This document shows positions 8,769-17,123 of a stretch of DNA of 32,965 nt, one piece after another. The notes under the pieces were generated by a model, which was given only the letters and a program-made list of their open reading frames with translations, was not told the DNA's origin and did not search any database. Numbering within the stretch: position 1 is the stretch's first letter; each line of letters opens with the position of its first letter. Source of the stretch: Prosthecobacter debontii (lineage in GTDB: Bacteria > Verrucomicrobiota > Verrucomicrobiia > Verrucomicrobiales > Verrucomicrobiaceae); assembly GCA_945869675.1 (NCBI GenBank), contig CAMBPS010000038.1:1-32965 (forward strand), given 5' to 3'. The translations under genes and the position numbers were made by a program.

Positions 8769-10055
8769 GCAACCCACACGGATGCTAACTGAGCGTCCAT
8801 GGGCGTCTAGTCCCTCCACGGCCGCAAAAGCGTGCACAATTGACTCCGATTTAGCGCAGCTTTCTTGACTGAGACGAATGATGCTGGTGCGACGCTGGAA
8901 CATGTCCACCGTCAGTCCTGGGAAGGACTTACCAGCTCCACCCGTCGGCAGTGTGTGACTTGGCCCTGCCAGGAAATCCCCCACGGCTACCGGTGAGTGA
9001 CTGCCGAGAAAAATAGCCCCCGCCGTGCGAATCAGAGGTAGGATGTCTGACTCACGCTCAGTAATGAGAGACAGATGCTCAGGCGCATAAGCATTCACCA
9101 GCTTAGCGCCTTCTTCCAAAGTCGCCGCCAGCATGAGGAAGACTCCTTTTTCCAAGACTGGGCCCAATTGAGCCTGACGGCTGAGCGTTTGACTCTGCGT
9201 TTCCACCTCAGCCACGACCGCCTCCAGAAGCTCCGCATCATCGGTGATGAATCCCGCCTGACTATCTTTGCCATGCTCTGCCTGAGCCAGGATATCCGCT
9301 GCAATGAAAGCCGGGTTTCCCGTGTGATCTGCTAGGATGAGCACCTCACTCGGGCCAGGCAGGAGATCGATGGATACGACCCCAAAGGCCTGGCGCTTGG
9401 CCTCGACGACATAGCTATTGCCAGGGCCAAAGATTTTCGTCACGGGCCGAATCGTTTCGGTTCCGTAAGCCATGGCAGCAATCGCCTGTGCGCCCCCGAT
9501 CTGATAAACCTCCGTGGCTCCAGCCAACTTCAAGGCAGCCAATAAGCCAGGATTCACCGTGCCATCCCGACCACAGGGAGTGCAGACGACAATCTCTGGC
9601 ACACCCGCAGCAGCCGCTAGAGTGACAGTCATGATGGCGGTCGATACCAGTGGCGCAGAGCCACCGGGCACATAGCAGCCCACGCGCTCAAAAGGATGAT
9701 ACACCTCACCGACTTCCCCGCCCTGCTCATTCAAACCAGACCAGTTTTGGCGAAGGCTTTTCCGTGCAAACTCAAAGACATTTCGATGCGCCGCCTGCAA
9801 AGCGGTCTGCAATTCTGGAGCCGCCGACTCCCAAGCAGAAGCGATCCTTTCTGCGGAAATGCGCAACGTTTCCGAGCTCAGTTGAACCCCATCAAAGCGA
9901 CCGGTGAGCTCGATCAAAGCGGCGTCTCCATGCTCACGCACGGCTTTGATCACACCACTGACCACCTCTTGAACGGCATTACTGGCCTCGGCTCGGCGAT
10001 CCAGTTTGGCGGCGATTTGGTTCCAGTCGTTGTCAGTGTAGCGATAAATCTTCAT
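8763..10055 (-). CDS. hisD: Histidinol dehydrogenase
   Basis: Catalyses the last two steps of histidine synthesis, oxidising L-histidinol to L-histidine with NAD in the cytoplasm. The 430-residue product has the family signatures GCYVPGGSAPLVSTAIMT, YQIGGAQAIAAMAYGT, FGPGNSYVVEAKRQ, DLLPGPSEVLILAD, the zinc-ligand motif AQAEHGKDSQ, YAPEHLSLI and FLAGPSHTLPTGGAGKS. I chose the ATG at 10055 (MKIYRYTDNDW); an in-frame ATG at 10064 and a TTG at 10076 are alternatives. No other his gene is adjacent. Upstream lies the mgtE pseudogene, so hisD is probably transcribed on its own. The 3' end overlaps the convergent GIY-YIG gene by 6 bases. Confidence 0.96.
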   Translation of the reverse strand: MKIYRYTDNDWNQIAAKLDRRAEASNAVQEVVSGVIKAVREHGDAALIELTGRFDGVQLSSETLRISAERIASAWESAAPELQTALQAAHRNVFEFARKSLRQNWSGLNEQGGEVGEVYHPFERVGCYVPGGSAPLVSTAIMTVTLAAAAGVPEIVVCTPCGRDGTVNPGLLAALKLAGATEVYQIGGAQAIAAMAYGTETIRPVTKIFGPGNSYVVEAKRQAFGVVSIDLLPGPSEVLILADHTGNPAFIAADILAQAEHGKDSQAGFITDDAELLEAVVAEVETQSQTLSRQAQLGPVLEKGVFLMLAATLEEGAKLVNAYAPEHLSLITERESDILPLIRTAGAIFLGSHSPVAVGDFLAGPSHTLPTGGAGKSFPGLTVDMFQRRTSIIRLSQESCAKSESIVHAFAAVEGLDAHGRSVSIRVGCS

Positions 10056-10188
10056 GGTCAGCATTCTGGGTGCCAAGGGATGGTGGCACCGTCAATACAA
10101 GTTTTTCAATCAGATGAAACGTCTCAGAGCTGCCTATGGTCGCGAAGCGCTGCTGGATCCTCAAAAATAGCTGGACGAGATCTTAGCG

Positions 10189-10674
10189 AATCTTGGGATC
10201 AACTGACTCACGGCCTTCATCGCTTCTGCGATGGTGGGACTTTACTGGTAAAATTTAGAGCGGGTTGTCTTGCTTGGCAATCTGGAAACACCGGCTGTCA
10301 GGCTCTGGCCGTGGCGCTCAGAGACATGACCCTGGGAGAAGTCGATCAGGGTGATTCACGACGTCTGCTCATCAAACAGGGACTGCTTGGCCTACTCAAT
10401 GACATTTGTTTGGGTCGGTCTGAATGCGCCGTCAGGCATGTGTATCCATGCCCAATTCCAGGCAGATCCCAACGCCCTGACTTTGGGACTGGTAGCTTAG
10501 GTATTCATGATCGCCAGCTGCATTACCAGCCGACTCTGCGGCGCTCGGATACCCCTGACCTGACGGCGACTGGGCGCAGATCCAGCCACCGCCTCTAGCA
10601 TCTTCCTGACCACGGATACAGACACCGTCAGCATGGGCGTCTTTCTGGGATTGGCTATCCTCTTGGTGCACTAA
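10189..10674 (+). pseudogene. mgtE: Decayed MgtE-family magnesium transporter
   Basis: Pieces of the membrane half of MgtE can be read in order across two frames. In frame with 10189: NLGIN, stop, LTAFIASAMVGLY, stop, NLERVVLL (to about 10272). In the frame of 10281: SGNTGCQALAVALRDMTLGE and LLIKQGLLGLLND (to about 10410). Back in the first frame: CIHAQFQADPNALTLGLVA, stop (10498), VFMIASCITSRLCGARIPLT, stop (10561), RRLGADPATASSIFLTTDTD and TVSMGVFLGLAILL, ending at TAA 10672. This follows the family order, including the Gly-Asn-x-Gly-x-Gln and DPAxASSxFxTTxTD regions. At least four in-frame stops and two frame changes make it non-functional. The cytoplasmic N and CBS domains are missing or unrecognisable; 10100-10188 may hold more of it. 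Confidence 0.82.
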
Positions 10675-10775
10675 TCCGAGCTCGCATCCTCTGCCTGGCA
10701 GATTTAAATGCTGTAGTAGTGGTAAAGCTGGCAAGCCACCTTATGGGTTACGCCTCACCGTCCGCAATTTCTCTC

Positions 10776-12404
10776 ATGCCTGAAGACGATCAGCCCGAAG
10801 ACTACTTTCATCTGCCCACTGCCGATGGCGGAGCCGATGCGGCTAAACAGGCCAAAGCCGTGCTCTGGCAGCAGATTGCTGAAAAACGCCGTGCCAAGCT
10901 CAGTGCTGCGCCAGCAGCGGACCCCATCGGCACTGCAGAAGAAGAACCTCAAGCAACGCTTGCACTGCAGGACGACTGGGCGGAACTGCTGGATCTCGAT
11001 CCAGATGCACCATCCGCAGCTCTGCCTCCCATGCAGATGCCTGAACCGGAACCACTCATCGCCACACCGGTGGAGGTCGAAACACGCAATGACATCTCCA
11101 GCAAAAAGAGATCGGTCATTCGACGCAACGCGCCACCGGTGACCGAGGCCGAATCAGGCATCGTTACGCAGGTCTTCAGGGTCCCACAAACCGTTTCAAA
11201 TGCTGACCCAATCTCAGCATCAGTGGACTTGGTTCAAAAAGAGCCTGTTGTTACAGTTAAAAGCACTGAAGCAATCCAGGAGTCTGCGTCCAATCTGCCT
11301 CCGACCAGTGAAAGCTCGGCTTCAAAGGAAAAACCTGATGCTTCCGGGGATAAGCAGGTGCCGAACCAGAACGACAAGATCAAAAGCGCACTTCGTGAGA
11401 AATGGGAAAAGTGGGGGGGGCGCTCCCTGGCCATCAGTGTTGGCATCCACTGCTTCATCATTGCCGCTGGCTGCTTCCTTGTCGTCAATCAGGGGCTACT
11501 CGACGAACAGGTAGATTTCCTGCCGGGAGGCAGCCAGCAGAGCGCAGCAGCGTCTCAGGAACTGGACCATAAGATTCAGCAAAAGAAAAAAACCTGGCTG
11601 AATAAACCCGTGCCAATGCGCAAAATCGCGGTGAACTCCATCTCCGAAATCATCCTGCCGGACGAAGCCCCCGACTTAATGGATCTGCCACAATCCAGCG
11701 ATCTCCTCTCGAGTGCTAAAATGGGTGGGCTTGGTGGCGCTGGCGGCGGCTTCGGCAAAAGCATGGGACTCGGTGCCAAAGGCGGCATGGTCTTCCAGCC
11801 ACTGTCCATGTTTGGACGTGAGATCAAAGCCAAACGACTGGCGCTGGTTCTAGACGTTTCCAGTTCCATGGCGCCTTATCTACCACAAGTGATCGCAGAA
11901 CTCGATAAAGTCGCCAAAGGCAGTATCGTCATCCTTTTCCCTGGCTGTGGTTTGGAAAAGCCTTCCCCAAAAGGGCTGGATGGCGAAGAACTCTTTCGCA
12001 CGCAAGGAAGCGAATTTGAAAAATTTTGGCGTGCCGGTGGGATGGCGTCGCTTGAGGAAACTCGGAAATTGAAATTCAAACCAAGTGATGTCATTCAGGG
12101 CGAAAGTGTGTTTCGATTACTTGCGAAACGTCAACAGACATGGTTCATCCATGGCATCGGCACTGGCTACACTTGGACGGCATTGCTCAGCGAGCAAGCA
12201 CGCCAGGCCGATGCCCTCTACTGGTTTTCGGATTTTCAGGATCGCGTCGACTTCCAGCAAGTTCTCGTGGTCAAAGAAAACCTCCTGCGCAGAAAGCAAA
12301 AGCTCTACATCCAACCCTACCAGCACGGAAGTTCCTTTGACTTGGTCAAAAGCCAACTGGTCGATCCGACAGGTGGAGACGTGATCGAGGCTATTTTAGA
12401 GTAA
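10776..12404 (+). CDS. Single-pass membrane protein with von Willebrand factor A-like domain
   Basis: Protein of 542 residues with no family name I can give beyond its C-terminal domain. The first 200 residues are low-complexity, rich in Pro, Glu, Ala and Ser, and probably cytoplasmic and disordered. One membrane helix (about 217-237, SLAISVGIHCFIIAAGCFLV) follows a basic stretch. After a Gly-rich segment (about 316-337) comes a vWA-like domain beginning KAKRLALVLDVSSSMAPYL, with the metal-binding DxSxS motif at 360-364; a late YWFSDFQDRVD probably supplies a second acidic part of the site. I chose the ATG at 10776 (MPEDDQPEDYF) over a GTG at 10719, which would add an ill-fitting leader. Partners are unknown. 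It runs tail-to-tail into lepB with 6 bases between. Confidence 0.8.
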   Translation: MPEDDQPEDYFHLPTADGGADAAKQAKAVLWQQIAEKRRAKLSAAPAADPIGTAEEEPQATLALQDDWAELLDLDPDAPSAALPPMQMPEPEPLIATPVEVETRNDISSKKRSVIRRNAPPVTEAESGIVTQVFRVPQTVSNADPISASVDLVQKEPVVTVKSTEAIQESASNLPPTSESSASKEKPDASGDKQVPNQNDKIKSALREKWEKWGGRSLAISVGIHCFIIAAGCFLVVNQGLLDEQVDFLPGGSQQSAAASQELDHKIQQKKKTWLNKPVPMRKIAVNSISEIILPDEAPDLMDLPQSSDLLSSAKMGGLGGAGGGFGKSMGLGAKGGMVFQPLSMFGREIKAKRLALVLDVSSSMAPYLPQVIAELDKVAKGSIVILFPGCGLEKPSPKGLDGEELFRTQGSEFEKFWRAGGMASLEETRKLKFKPSDVIQGESVFRLLAKRQQTWFIHGIGTGYTWTALLSEQARQADALYWFSDFQDRVDFQQVLVVKENLLRRKQKLYIQPYQHGSSFDLVKSQLVDPTGGDVIEAILE

Positions 12405-12410
12405 CGACAC

Positions 12411-13604
12411 TTACCGAATCCAGCCCCAGTGCTTGGTCAGAGGCCAGTAACAGACCAAGGCTGTCCCGACGATGTTGCGCTCAGGAACCGCCCCCCAGAC
12501 ACGTGAGTCACTGCTGTTGTAACTATTGTCTCCCATGGCAAAGTATTGCTCTTCACCAAGATCGATTTTATTGATTCCACCACCGACCGAATTGGCATCA
12601 GCATAGCCACGATACCCGTCCACAGGCGACTCGTAGCTGCCTTGCATCACCCGCTTAAAGCCGGCTTCCTCGGCCTGTTGACCATTATGCAACAGACGAG
12701 GCGCGACAACTTCCAGATGATCTCCTGGGACACCCGCAAGACGCTTGATGTAGTGTTGAGATCCTTGTTCGGCAGGGACATTGATGCCGCGAATATGATT
12801 CGTGGTAAAGACAAAAACCTCCCCGCGCGTTGGTGTGCGGAAGTGATAACTGAGCTTATCGACCAGCACATGATCGCCATTGTGAACGATGCCTCGAGCC
12901 AGCAACTGGCCCTTACGAACAGTGAGTCCGCCCGGTAGATCCGCCATGTAGCGGCGATCCGGTGTATCACGCCCCGTCAGCACAGGCTTGGCATTCAGAT
13001 GACTATAAAGCTGCAGCTCATTCATGAGCTGCGTTTTAGGCGACCCGATGGTGATCTCATGGCCATCCTCAAAATGCAAAATGCAGTAAGGCATGAAGAT
13101 CGCAAAGCGGTGCTCGGTGAGTGGCTCACGCTGACGTAAGCGCCCCTCATGATCCGAAACCACATTGACATAGCGGGTGCTGGTGAGAAAGGAGCCCAAC
13201 CAGCCAATCAGGCCTGGCGACGGGTCTTGGGCCGTAGCCTCTGCGGTGATACCATTCAGCGTCGGCTGCATCGAACCCGTGGGAATTTGGAAAGGCTGGG
13301 CAATGTAACCGCGAATGCCCAAAGCAATCACGATGGCCACAAAGAACACCTCCACATTGTCTGAGATCTCGCTCGTCCCAGCATTCGGCAGTGCATTTTC
13401 ACAAACTTTATTCAGCTGTTCGTTGAGCGTCTTAATACGCTCACGATCCCGAGCCTTCATCGCGTCCTCTAGGGTGCTACGCAGTGCGGTGATCTCATCC
13501 AGTTTTGCCTGCGGCAAAAGATCGCGCTTGTAGTCGATGAATCGGGTAACACCCTTGTGCAGGAGTTTGGCTTGCTTCAGGTAGCGTGGGGTAAAGAAAA
13601 ACAT
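12411..13604 (-). CDS. lepB: Signal peptidase I
   Basis: Membrane serine protease that removes signal peptides from exported proteins. In 397 residues: a charged N-terminal region (1-80), one hydrophobic helix (about 84-103), then QPFQIPTGSMQPTLNG with the nucleophile S111, GDHVLVDKLSYHF with the general base K250, YIKRLAGVPGDHLEV (285-299), and the C-terminal FAMGDNSYNSSDSRVWG box. S111 and K250 are 139 residues apart, against about 55 in E. coli LepB (S90/K145), so there is an insert of roughly 85 residues between the first two catalytic boxes. ATG start at 13604. It converges with the vWA gene. Confidence 0.95.
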   Translation of the reverse strand: MFFFTPRYLKQAKLLHKGVTRFIDYKRDLLPQAKLDEITALRSTLEDAMKARDRERIKTLNEQLNKVCENALPNAGTSEISDNVEVFFVAIVIALGIRGYIAQPFQIPTGSMQPTLNGITAEATAQDPSPGLIGWLGSFLTSTRYVNVVSDHEGRLRQREPLTEHRFAIFMPYCILHFEDGHEITIGSPKTQLMNELQLYSHLNAKPVLTGRDTPDRRYMADLPGGLTVRKGQLLARGIVHNGDHVLVDKLSYHFRTPTRGEVFVFTTNHIRGINVPAEQGSQHYIKRLAGVPGDHLEVVAPRLLHNGQQAEEAGFKRVMQGSYESPVDGYRGYADANSVGGGINKIDLGEEQYFAMGDNSYNSSDSRVWGAVPERNIVGTALVCYWPLTKHWGWIR

Positions 13605-13802
13605 AGGACAGAAAACCTGTGGCTGGAGGTTGCTCCTTTGGCATCATGCATGCATCACAGCAAGCGGCAAAACCATCCTCAAGAAGATCGTCCCACGCAG
13701 AGTCAATAGAGGATCCAGCCCAATTTCGGCTAAATCTCACCCCATGCGGCATAAAGGCACACTCAATTTCTTCCCTTTTGTTGTGAAGCCTCTCCTTTCC
13801 GA

Positions 13803-13823
13803 AGCAAAATCATGATTTTTGCT
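13803..13823. promoter_or_regulatory. Palindrome upstream of lepB
   Basis: Near-perfect inverted repeat (AGCAAAATCATGA then TTTTTGCT, one extra T) in the 275-base gap between the DUF3592 gene and lepB. It could be a protein-binding site or a processed 3' hairpin; no poly-T run follows on the minus strand, so a classical terminator is unlikely. Confidence 0.3.
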
Positions 13824-13879
13824 GATTGTTAGGCGCAGAGCTAGGAATCATTCAAGAATGACCAAGCTCGAACACCACC

Positions 13880-14377
13880 TCAGACGTTCCTTGTTCTGAG
13901 CGCGTTCCAGGCCATTCCAAGTCCACCCACCACAAAAAGTCCAGGGAACCAAATCGAGTAAAGCGCTGCACGTGTGTCATGTTTCAGTACGGCCTGATCT
14001 GGTTTGGCAGGATTGACGTAGCAGGTCAGTTCGGCACCAACCGGGTAGTCAGCTAATTTTTTTCTGGCCACATCTTCATGCTGAGTGGGCGAATTGACTC
14101 GCTTGATGAGGCTACCAGTCATGGCCTTGTCAGCAAAGCTGAACGAATAGCGGACTTCGGCTCGGTAGGCAGGGTTTGAATTCGGGGTAGGCTGCTCTTT
14201 GGCTAGACGACTCGAGGTGATACGACAGGACGTAGGCGTCCAGCGGCGGGTTTCCTCGGCACGTTGCCAAGCTGTGTAGAGCACCCAGGTAAAGACGATT
14301 CCAGCCAGAGCTAGAAAGAAGCCCATGCTGGCTAACCAGAGGCGTCCTGAGAGAGAAGAGGTGGAAGAGTGAGCCAT
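13880..14377 (-). CDS. DUF3592-type membrane protein
   Basis: Protein of 165 residues when started at the ATG at 14377 (MAHSSTSSLSGR); the frame is open to 14500 but the extra 41 residues read back through the start of recJ. It has a membrane helix near the N-terminus (LASMGFFLALAGIVFTWVLY), an extramembrane beta-rich middle (CRITSSRL, YRAEVRYSFSF) and a second helix near the C-terminus (YSIWFPGLFVVGGLGMAW). The segment VGAELTCYVNPAKPDQAVL is typical of DUF3592, a family of unknown function. The gene is divergent from recJ, with 64 bases between start codons. Confidence 0.75.
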   Translation of the reverse strand: MAHSSTSSLSGRLWLASMGFFLALAGIVFTWVLYTAWQRAEETRRWTPTSCRITSSRLAKEQPTPNSNPAYRAEVRYSFSFADKAMTGSLIKRVNSPTQHEDVARKKLADYPVGAELTCYVNPAKPDQAVLKHDTRAALYSIWFPGLFVVGGLGMAWNALRTRNV

Positions 14378-14421
14378 GAATGAGAGTGATGCTTTGACTA
14401 GCCTACGCATGTGCTGCATAC

Positions 14422-14428
14422 AAGGAGG
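14422..14428 (+). promoter_or_regulatory. Shine-Dalgarno sequence for recJ
   Basis: AAGGAGG ends 13 bases before the ATG at 14442. Such strong sites are rare in this window, and it supports 14442 over the in-frame ATG at 14376. The spacing is longer than ideal. Confidence 0.5.
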
Positions 14429-14441
14429 TTGCACACTGATC

Positions 14442-16166
14442 ATGGCCTTAACTTCTGAAATCCCACTCCCAAACACCCGCCCACCGCGCTGGCTGCTCAA
14501 GCCTGTGCCAGCGTGCGCGGCGGACGTGGCCGCAGAATCCGGTCTTCACCCCATTTTAGCCGTCCTACTTGCCCAACGCGGCTTTACAACGGCGACACAA
14601 ATTCGCGATTTCCTAGTCCCCAAGTTGGCAAGTCTGGGCGATCCCTTGGTGCTACCTGAGATGCCGCAGGCTGTCGAGCGCATCCTGAAGGCGGTGGATC
14701 TAGGGCAGAAAGTGGCTCTTTATGGTGACTACGACGTGGATGGCGTGACTTCGATGTCCCTCATGTGCCTGACTTTGCGGGCCTATGGGGTGAAGCCACA
14801 TCTGTTTCTGCCATCCCGAATGGATGAGGGCTATGGGTTAAGTCTGGATGGTTTTGCCCGATTATTCGAGGAATTTGGCAAGCCTGACCTGCTGCTGGCT
14901 CTGGATTGCGGGACGACTTCGATCAAAGAACTTACCTGGCTGCGTGAGCAAGGGGTGGACTGCGTGATCATTGATCACCATGAACTGGCCCCTGAAGGCA
15001 GGCCTCCATGTGTGGCCATCGTGAATCCAAAGTTAGGCACGGAGTATCACTATTTTTGCACCGCTGGCCTCGTCTTTAAAGTCGCCCATGCGCTGATGAA
15101 GACGCGCAGAGTCGAAAGCTTTGATCTAAAGGACACGCTGGACCTGGTGGCCTTGGGCACGGTCGCTGATTTGGTGCCACTAATTGATGAAAATCGACTG
15201 CTTGTTCGTCGTGGCCTTGAGGCCCTCGCTCAGACTCAGCGCATTGGTATCAAGGCACTCAAGCTGACAGCGGGCGTCGAGGGTTTTATTCAGACCCATC
15301 ACGTCGGTTTCCGACTCGGACCACGTCTAAATGCTGCCGGTCGCTTGGATACGGCCTTCACCTCACTGCAGCTCTTGCTGGCTGATGATCCGATCATGGC
15401 GGCTGAATTCGCTGCCTTGCTAGAGAACCACAATCGCGACCGGCAAGCCGTAGAATTGGCCGTCTATAATGAGGCTGAAGAGATGTTACTGGCCATGGGA
15501 AGCATGGATCAGCATCATGCCGTGGTCCTAGGCTCGCGAAACTGGCATCCCGGTGTGGTTGGCATCGTCGCGTCCCGGTTATCACGCCTGGTGAACCGAC
15601 CCACCATCCTGTTTTCCTTTGATGAGAACGGCATTGGCAAAGGCAGCGGCCGTAGCATTCCCGGATTTTCTTTGGTAGAGGCGATCGATGTCTGCCGCGA
15701 GCATATCCTACGCGGTGGCGGCCATGCCATGGCTGCGGGTGTCTCTGTCAGTGAGTCTAATTTGGAGATCTTCCGAACGACATTCTGTGAAGCTGCACGC
15801 AAGGCACTGACGGATGAAAACCTCGCAGCCGTGTTAGAGCTGGATGCTGAGGTGAAGCTCAGTGATCTAGGGATTGACTTCCTGCAAAACTTCCGGCTCA
15901 TGGAGCCCTTTGGCCAGCGCAACTCAGAACCGATCTTTCTCTGCAAACGCGTGACCCCGAGGCTTCCTGGCCGTCTCATGAAGGAAAAACATCTGCGCGT
16001 GATGCTTTCCCAAGAAGGGGCAAGCATGGAAGCGCGCTGGTTCAATGCCCCCCTGCAAAACCTACCCAAACCACCCTGGGACGTGGCCATGCGTGTTCAA
16101 CGTAATTCCTGGCGCGGTGATGAGCAGTGGCAACTGACTCTAGATGCCGTGCGCAGCTCTGAGTGA
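14442..16166 (+). CDS. recJ: Single-stranded-DNA-specific exonuclease RecJ
   Basis: 5'-3' exonuclease on single-stranded DNA used in recombination and repair. In 574 residues the DHH phosphoesterase core shows GDYDVDGVTS (95-104), LDCGTTS (154-160), IDHHELAPEG (177-186) and ALGTVADLVPL, followed by the FRLGPRLNAAGR motif, the DHHA1 region with GKGSGRSIPG and GGGHAMAAG, and a C-terminal OB-like domain. Length is normal for RecJ. I chose the ATG at 14442 because MALTSEIPL resembles a normal N-terminus and AAGGAGG precedes it. Its stop is 7 bases from the end of the convergent maf gene. Confidence 0.95.
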   Translation: MALTSEIPLPNTRPPRWLLKPVPACAADVAAESGLHPILAVLLAQRGFTTATQIRDFLVPKLASLGDPLVLPEMPQAVERILKAVDLGQKVALYGDYDVDGVTSMSLMCLTLRAYGVKPHLFLPSRMDEGYGLSLDGFARLFEEFGKPDLLLALDCGTTSIKELTWLREQGVDCVIIDHHELAPEGRPPCVAIVNPKLGTEYHYFCTAGLVFKVAHALMKTRRVESFDLKDTLDLVALGTVADLVPLIDENRLLVRRGLEALAQTQRIGIKALKLTAGVEGFIQTHHVGFRLGPRLNAAGRLDTAFTSLQLLLADDPIMAAEFAALLENHNRDRQAVELAVYNEAEEMLLAMGSMDQHHAVVLGSRNWHPGVVGIVASRLSRLVNRPTILFSFDENGIGKGSGRSIPGFSLVEAIDVCREHILRGGGHAMAAGVSVSESNLEIFRTTFCEAARKALTDENLAAVLELDAEVKLSDLGIDFLQNFRLMEPFGQRNSEPIFLCKRVTPRLPGRLMKEKHLRVMLSQEGASMEARWFNAPLQNLPKPPWDVAMRVQRNSWRGDEQWQLTLDAVRSSE

Positions 16167-16173
16167 GATCCAC

Positions 16174-16773
16174 TCAGGCCACATGCCCGAACTCGGCCAA
16201 CGCTCCTTTCAGCAACTCCATGGGTAAGCCCATAACGTTGGTCCAAGAGCCCACATAACTGCTGAGGATCATCTCCCCGCACTCCTGGATGCCATAAGCA
16301 CCTGCTTTATCCAAAGGGTTGACCTTGGCATGATAGGCGCAGATCTGATCATCAGTCAGTGACTGAAAGAGGACGTGGGTGATGCCATGTAGTCCCCTGC
16401 CCTGGGTCCCCCCAGAATGGGCCAAATAGACACCCGTGCAGACTTCATGAGCACGACCAGAAAGCTGCCGAAGCATGTCTAAAGCTTCCTCCAGATCTCT
16501 CGGTTTTCCAAGTGGGATACCGTCCACATAGACAAGGGTATCTGCGCCAATCACCAGAGCATCGGGCCGTAACTGAGCGCCGGCCACGGCTTTTCGGCGA
16601 GCGTTTTCAACGGTTAAAGCCTCAGGCGTAAGGCTCGCATCATGCGCTTCCTCGACTTCAGGCAGGACGATCTCAAAGGCAAAACCAGCCTGAGTCATCA
16701 ACTCGACTCGACGCGGGGATTGTGAAGCCAGGACTAGCGGCGGCTTAGTTCCAAGAGGAAAAACGTCCATCAT
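16174..16773 (-). CDS. Maf-like nucleotide pyrophosphatase
   Basis: Maf/YhdE family protein of 199 residues, cytoplasmic; the family hydrolyses dTTP, UTP and modified nucleotides to monophosphates. It shows LVLASQSPRRVELMTQAG (P-loop-like SPRR motif near residues 19-22), the ARRKA segment, DALVIGADTLVYVDG, LGKPRDLEEALDMLRQLSG, and the C-terminal KAGAYGIQECGEMIL followed by NVMGLPM. Subfamily (YhdE or YceF type) cannot be settled by eye. The gene starts 3 bases after the stop of the small lipoprotein gene, so the two are probably co-transcribed. Confidence 0.92.
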   Translation of the reverse strand: MMDVFPLGTKPPLVLASQSPRRVELMTQAGFAFEIVLPEVEEAHDASLTPEALTVENARRKAVAGAQLRPDALVIGADTLVYVDGIPLGKPRDLEEALDMLRQLSGRAHEVCTGVYLAHSGGTQGRGLHGITHVLFQSLTDDQICAYHAKVNPLDKAGAYGIQECGEMILSSYVGSWTNVMGLPMELLKGALAEFGHVA

Positions 16774-16776
16774 GTC

Positions 16777-17004
16777 TCAGTTGGCCTGCTCCTCAATCAT
16801 GAGAACTTCATCTGCTCTCAACATGGCATCGCGATTCTGAAAGGTGCGATAACGGTAGTAACCTGTTTTACCCACAAAATCAGGAGAACCTTTGCAAAGA
16901 TACTCACGCCCATCTTTTAAGGTGATTTTATAACTACCCGTGGACTGGCAACTGCTCATGAGGCAGAGCAGGGGCAAAAAGCAAAGGAGGCGAGTGATCA
17001 ACAT
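16777..17004 (-). CDS. Small lipoprotein, YgdI/YgdR-like
   Basis: 75 residues from the ATG at 17004; a TTG at 17013 in frame is less likely. It has a hydrophobic signal ending in a lipobox (CLMSSC) with a Cys at about residue 20, then a single small beta domain (YKITLKDGREYLC, DFVGKTGYYRYRTFQNRDAM, ADEVLMIEE) that resembles the SH3-like YgdI/YgdR (DUF903) lipoproteins of unknown function. It precedes maf by 3 bases. The role is unknown. Confidence 0.78.
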   Translation of the reverse strand: MLITRLLCFLPLLCLMSSCQSTGSYKITLKDGREYLCKGSPDFVGKTGYYRYRTFQNRDAMLRADEVLMIEEQAN

Positions 17005-17123
17005 GACAATCAACGAACGCTGAAGAGAGAATCAATCGGACTTTTTCGGCAATCATTGATGCTGAAATGTTCAAAAACACAGAAGCTTGCCAGATAATAA
17101 TCTTCACTTAGCTTAAACACTTC

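Noticed and set aside
9696..10598. 300-codon plus-strand frame
   Set aside because: The first part is antisense to hisD; the last part only happens to include the middle fragment of the mgtE pseudogene. It is not a gene.
10719..10775. GTG start for the vWA protein
   Set aside because: The extra 19 residues are not protein-like and follow directly on the mgtE remnant; the ATG at 10776 is better.
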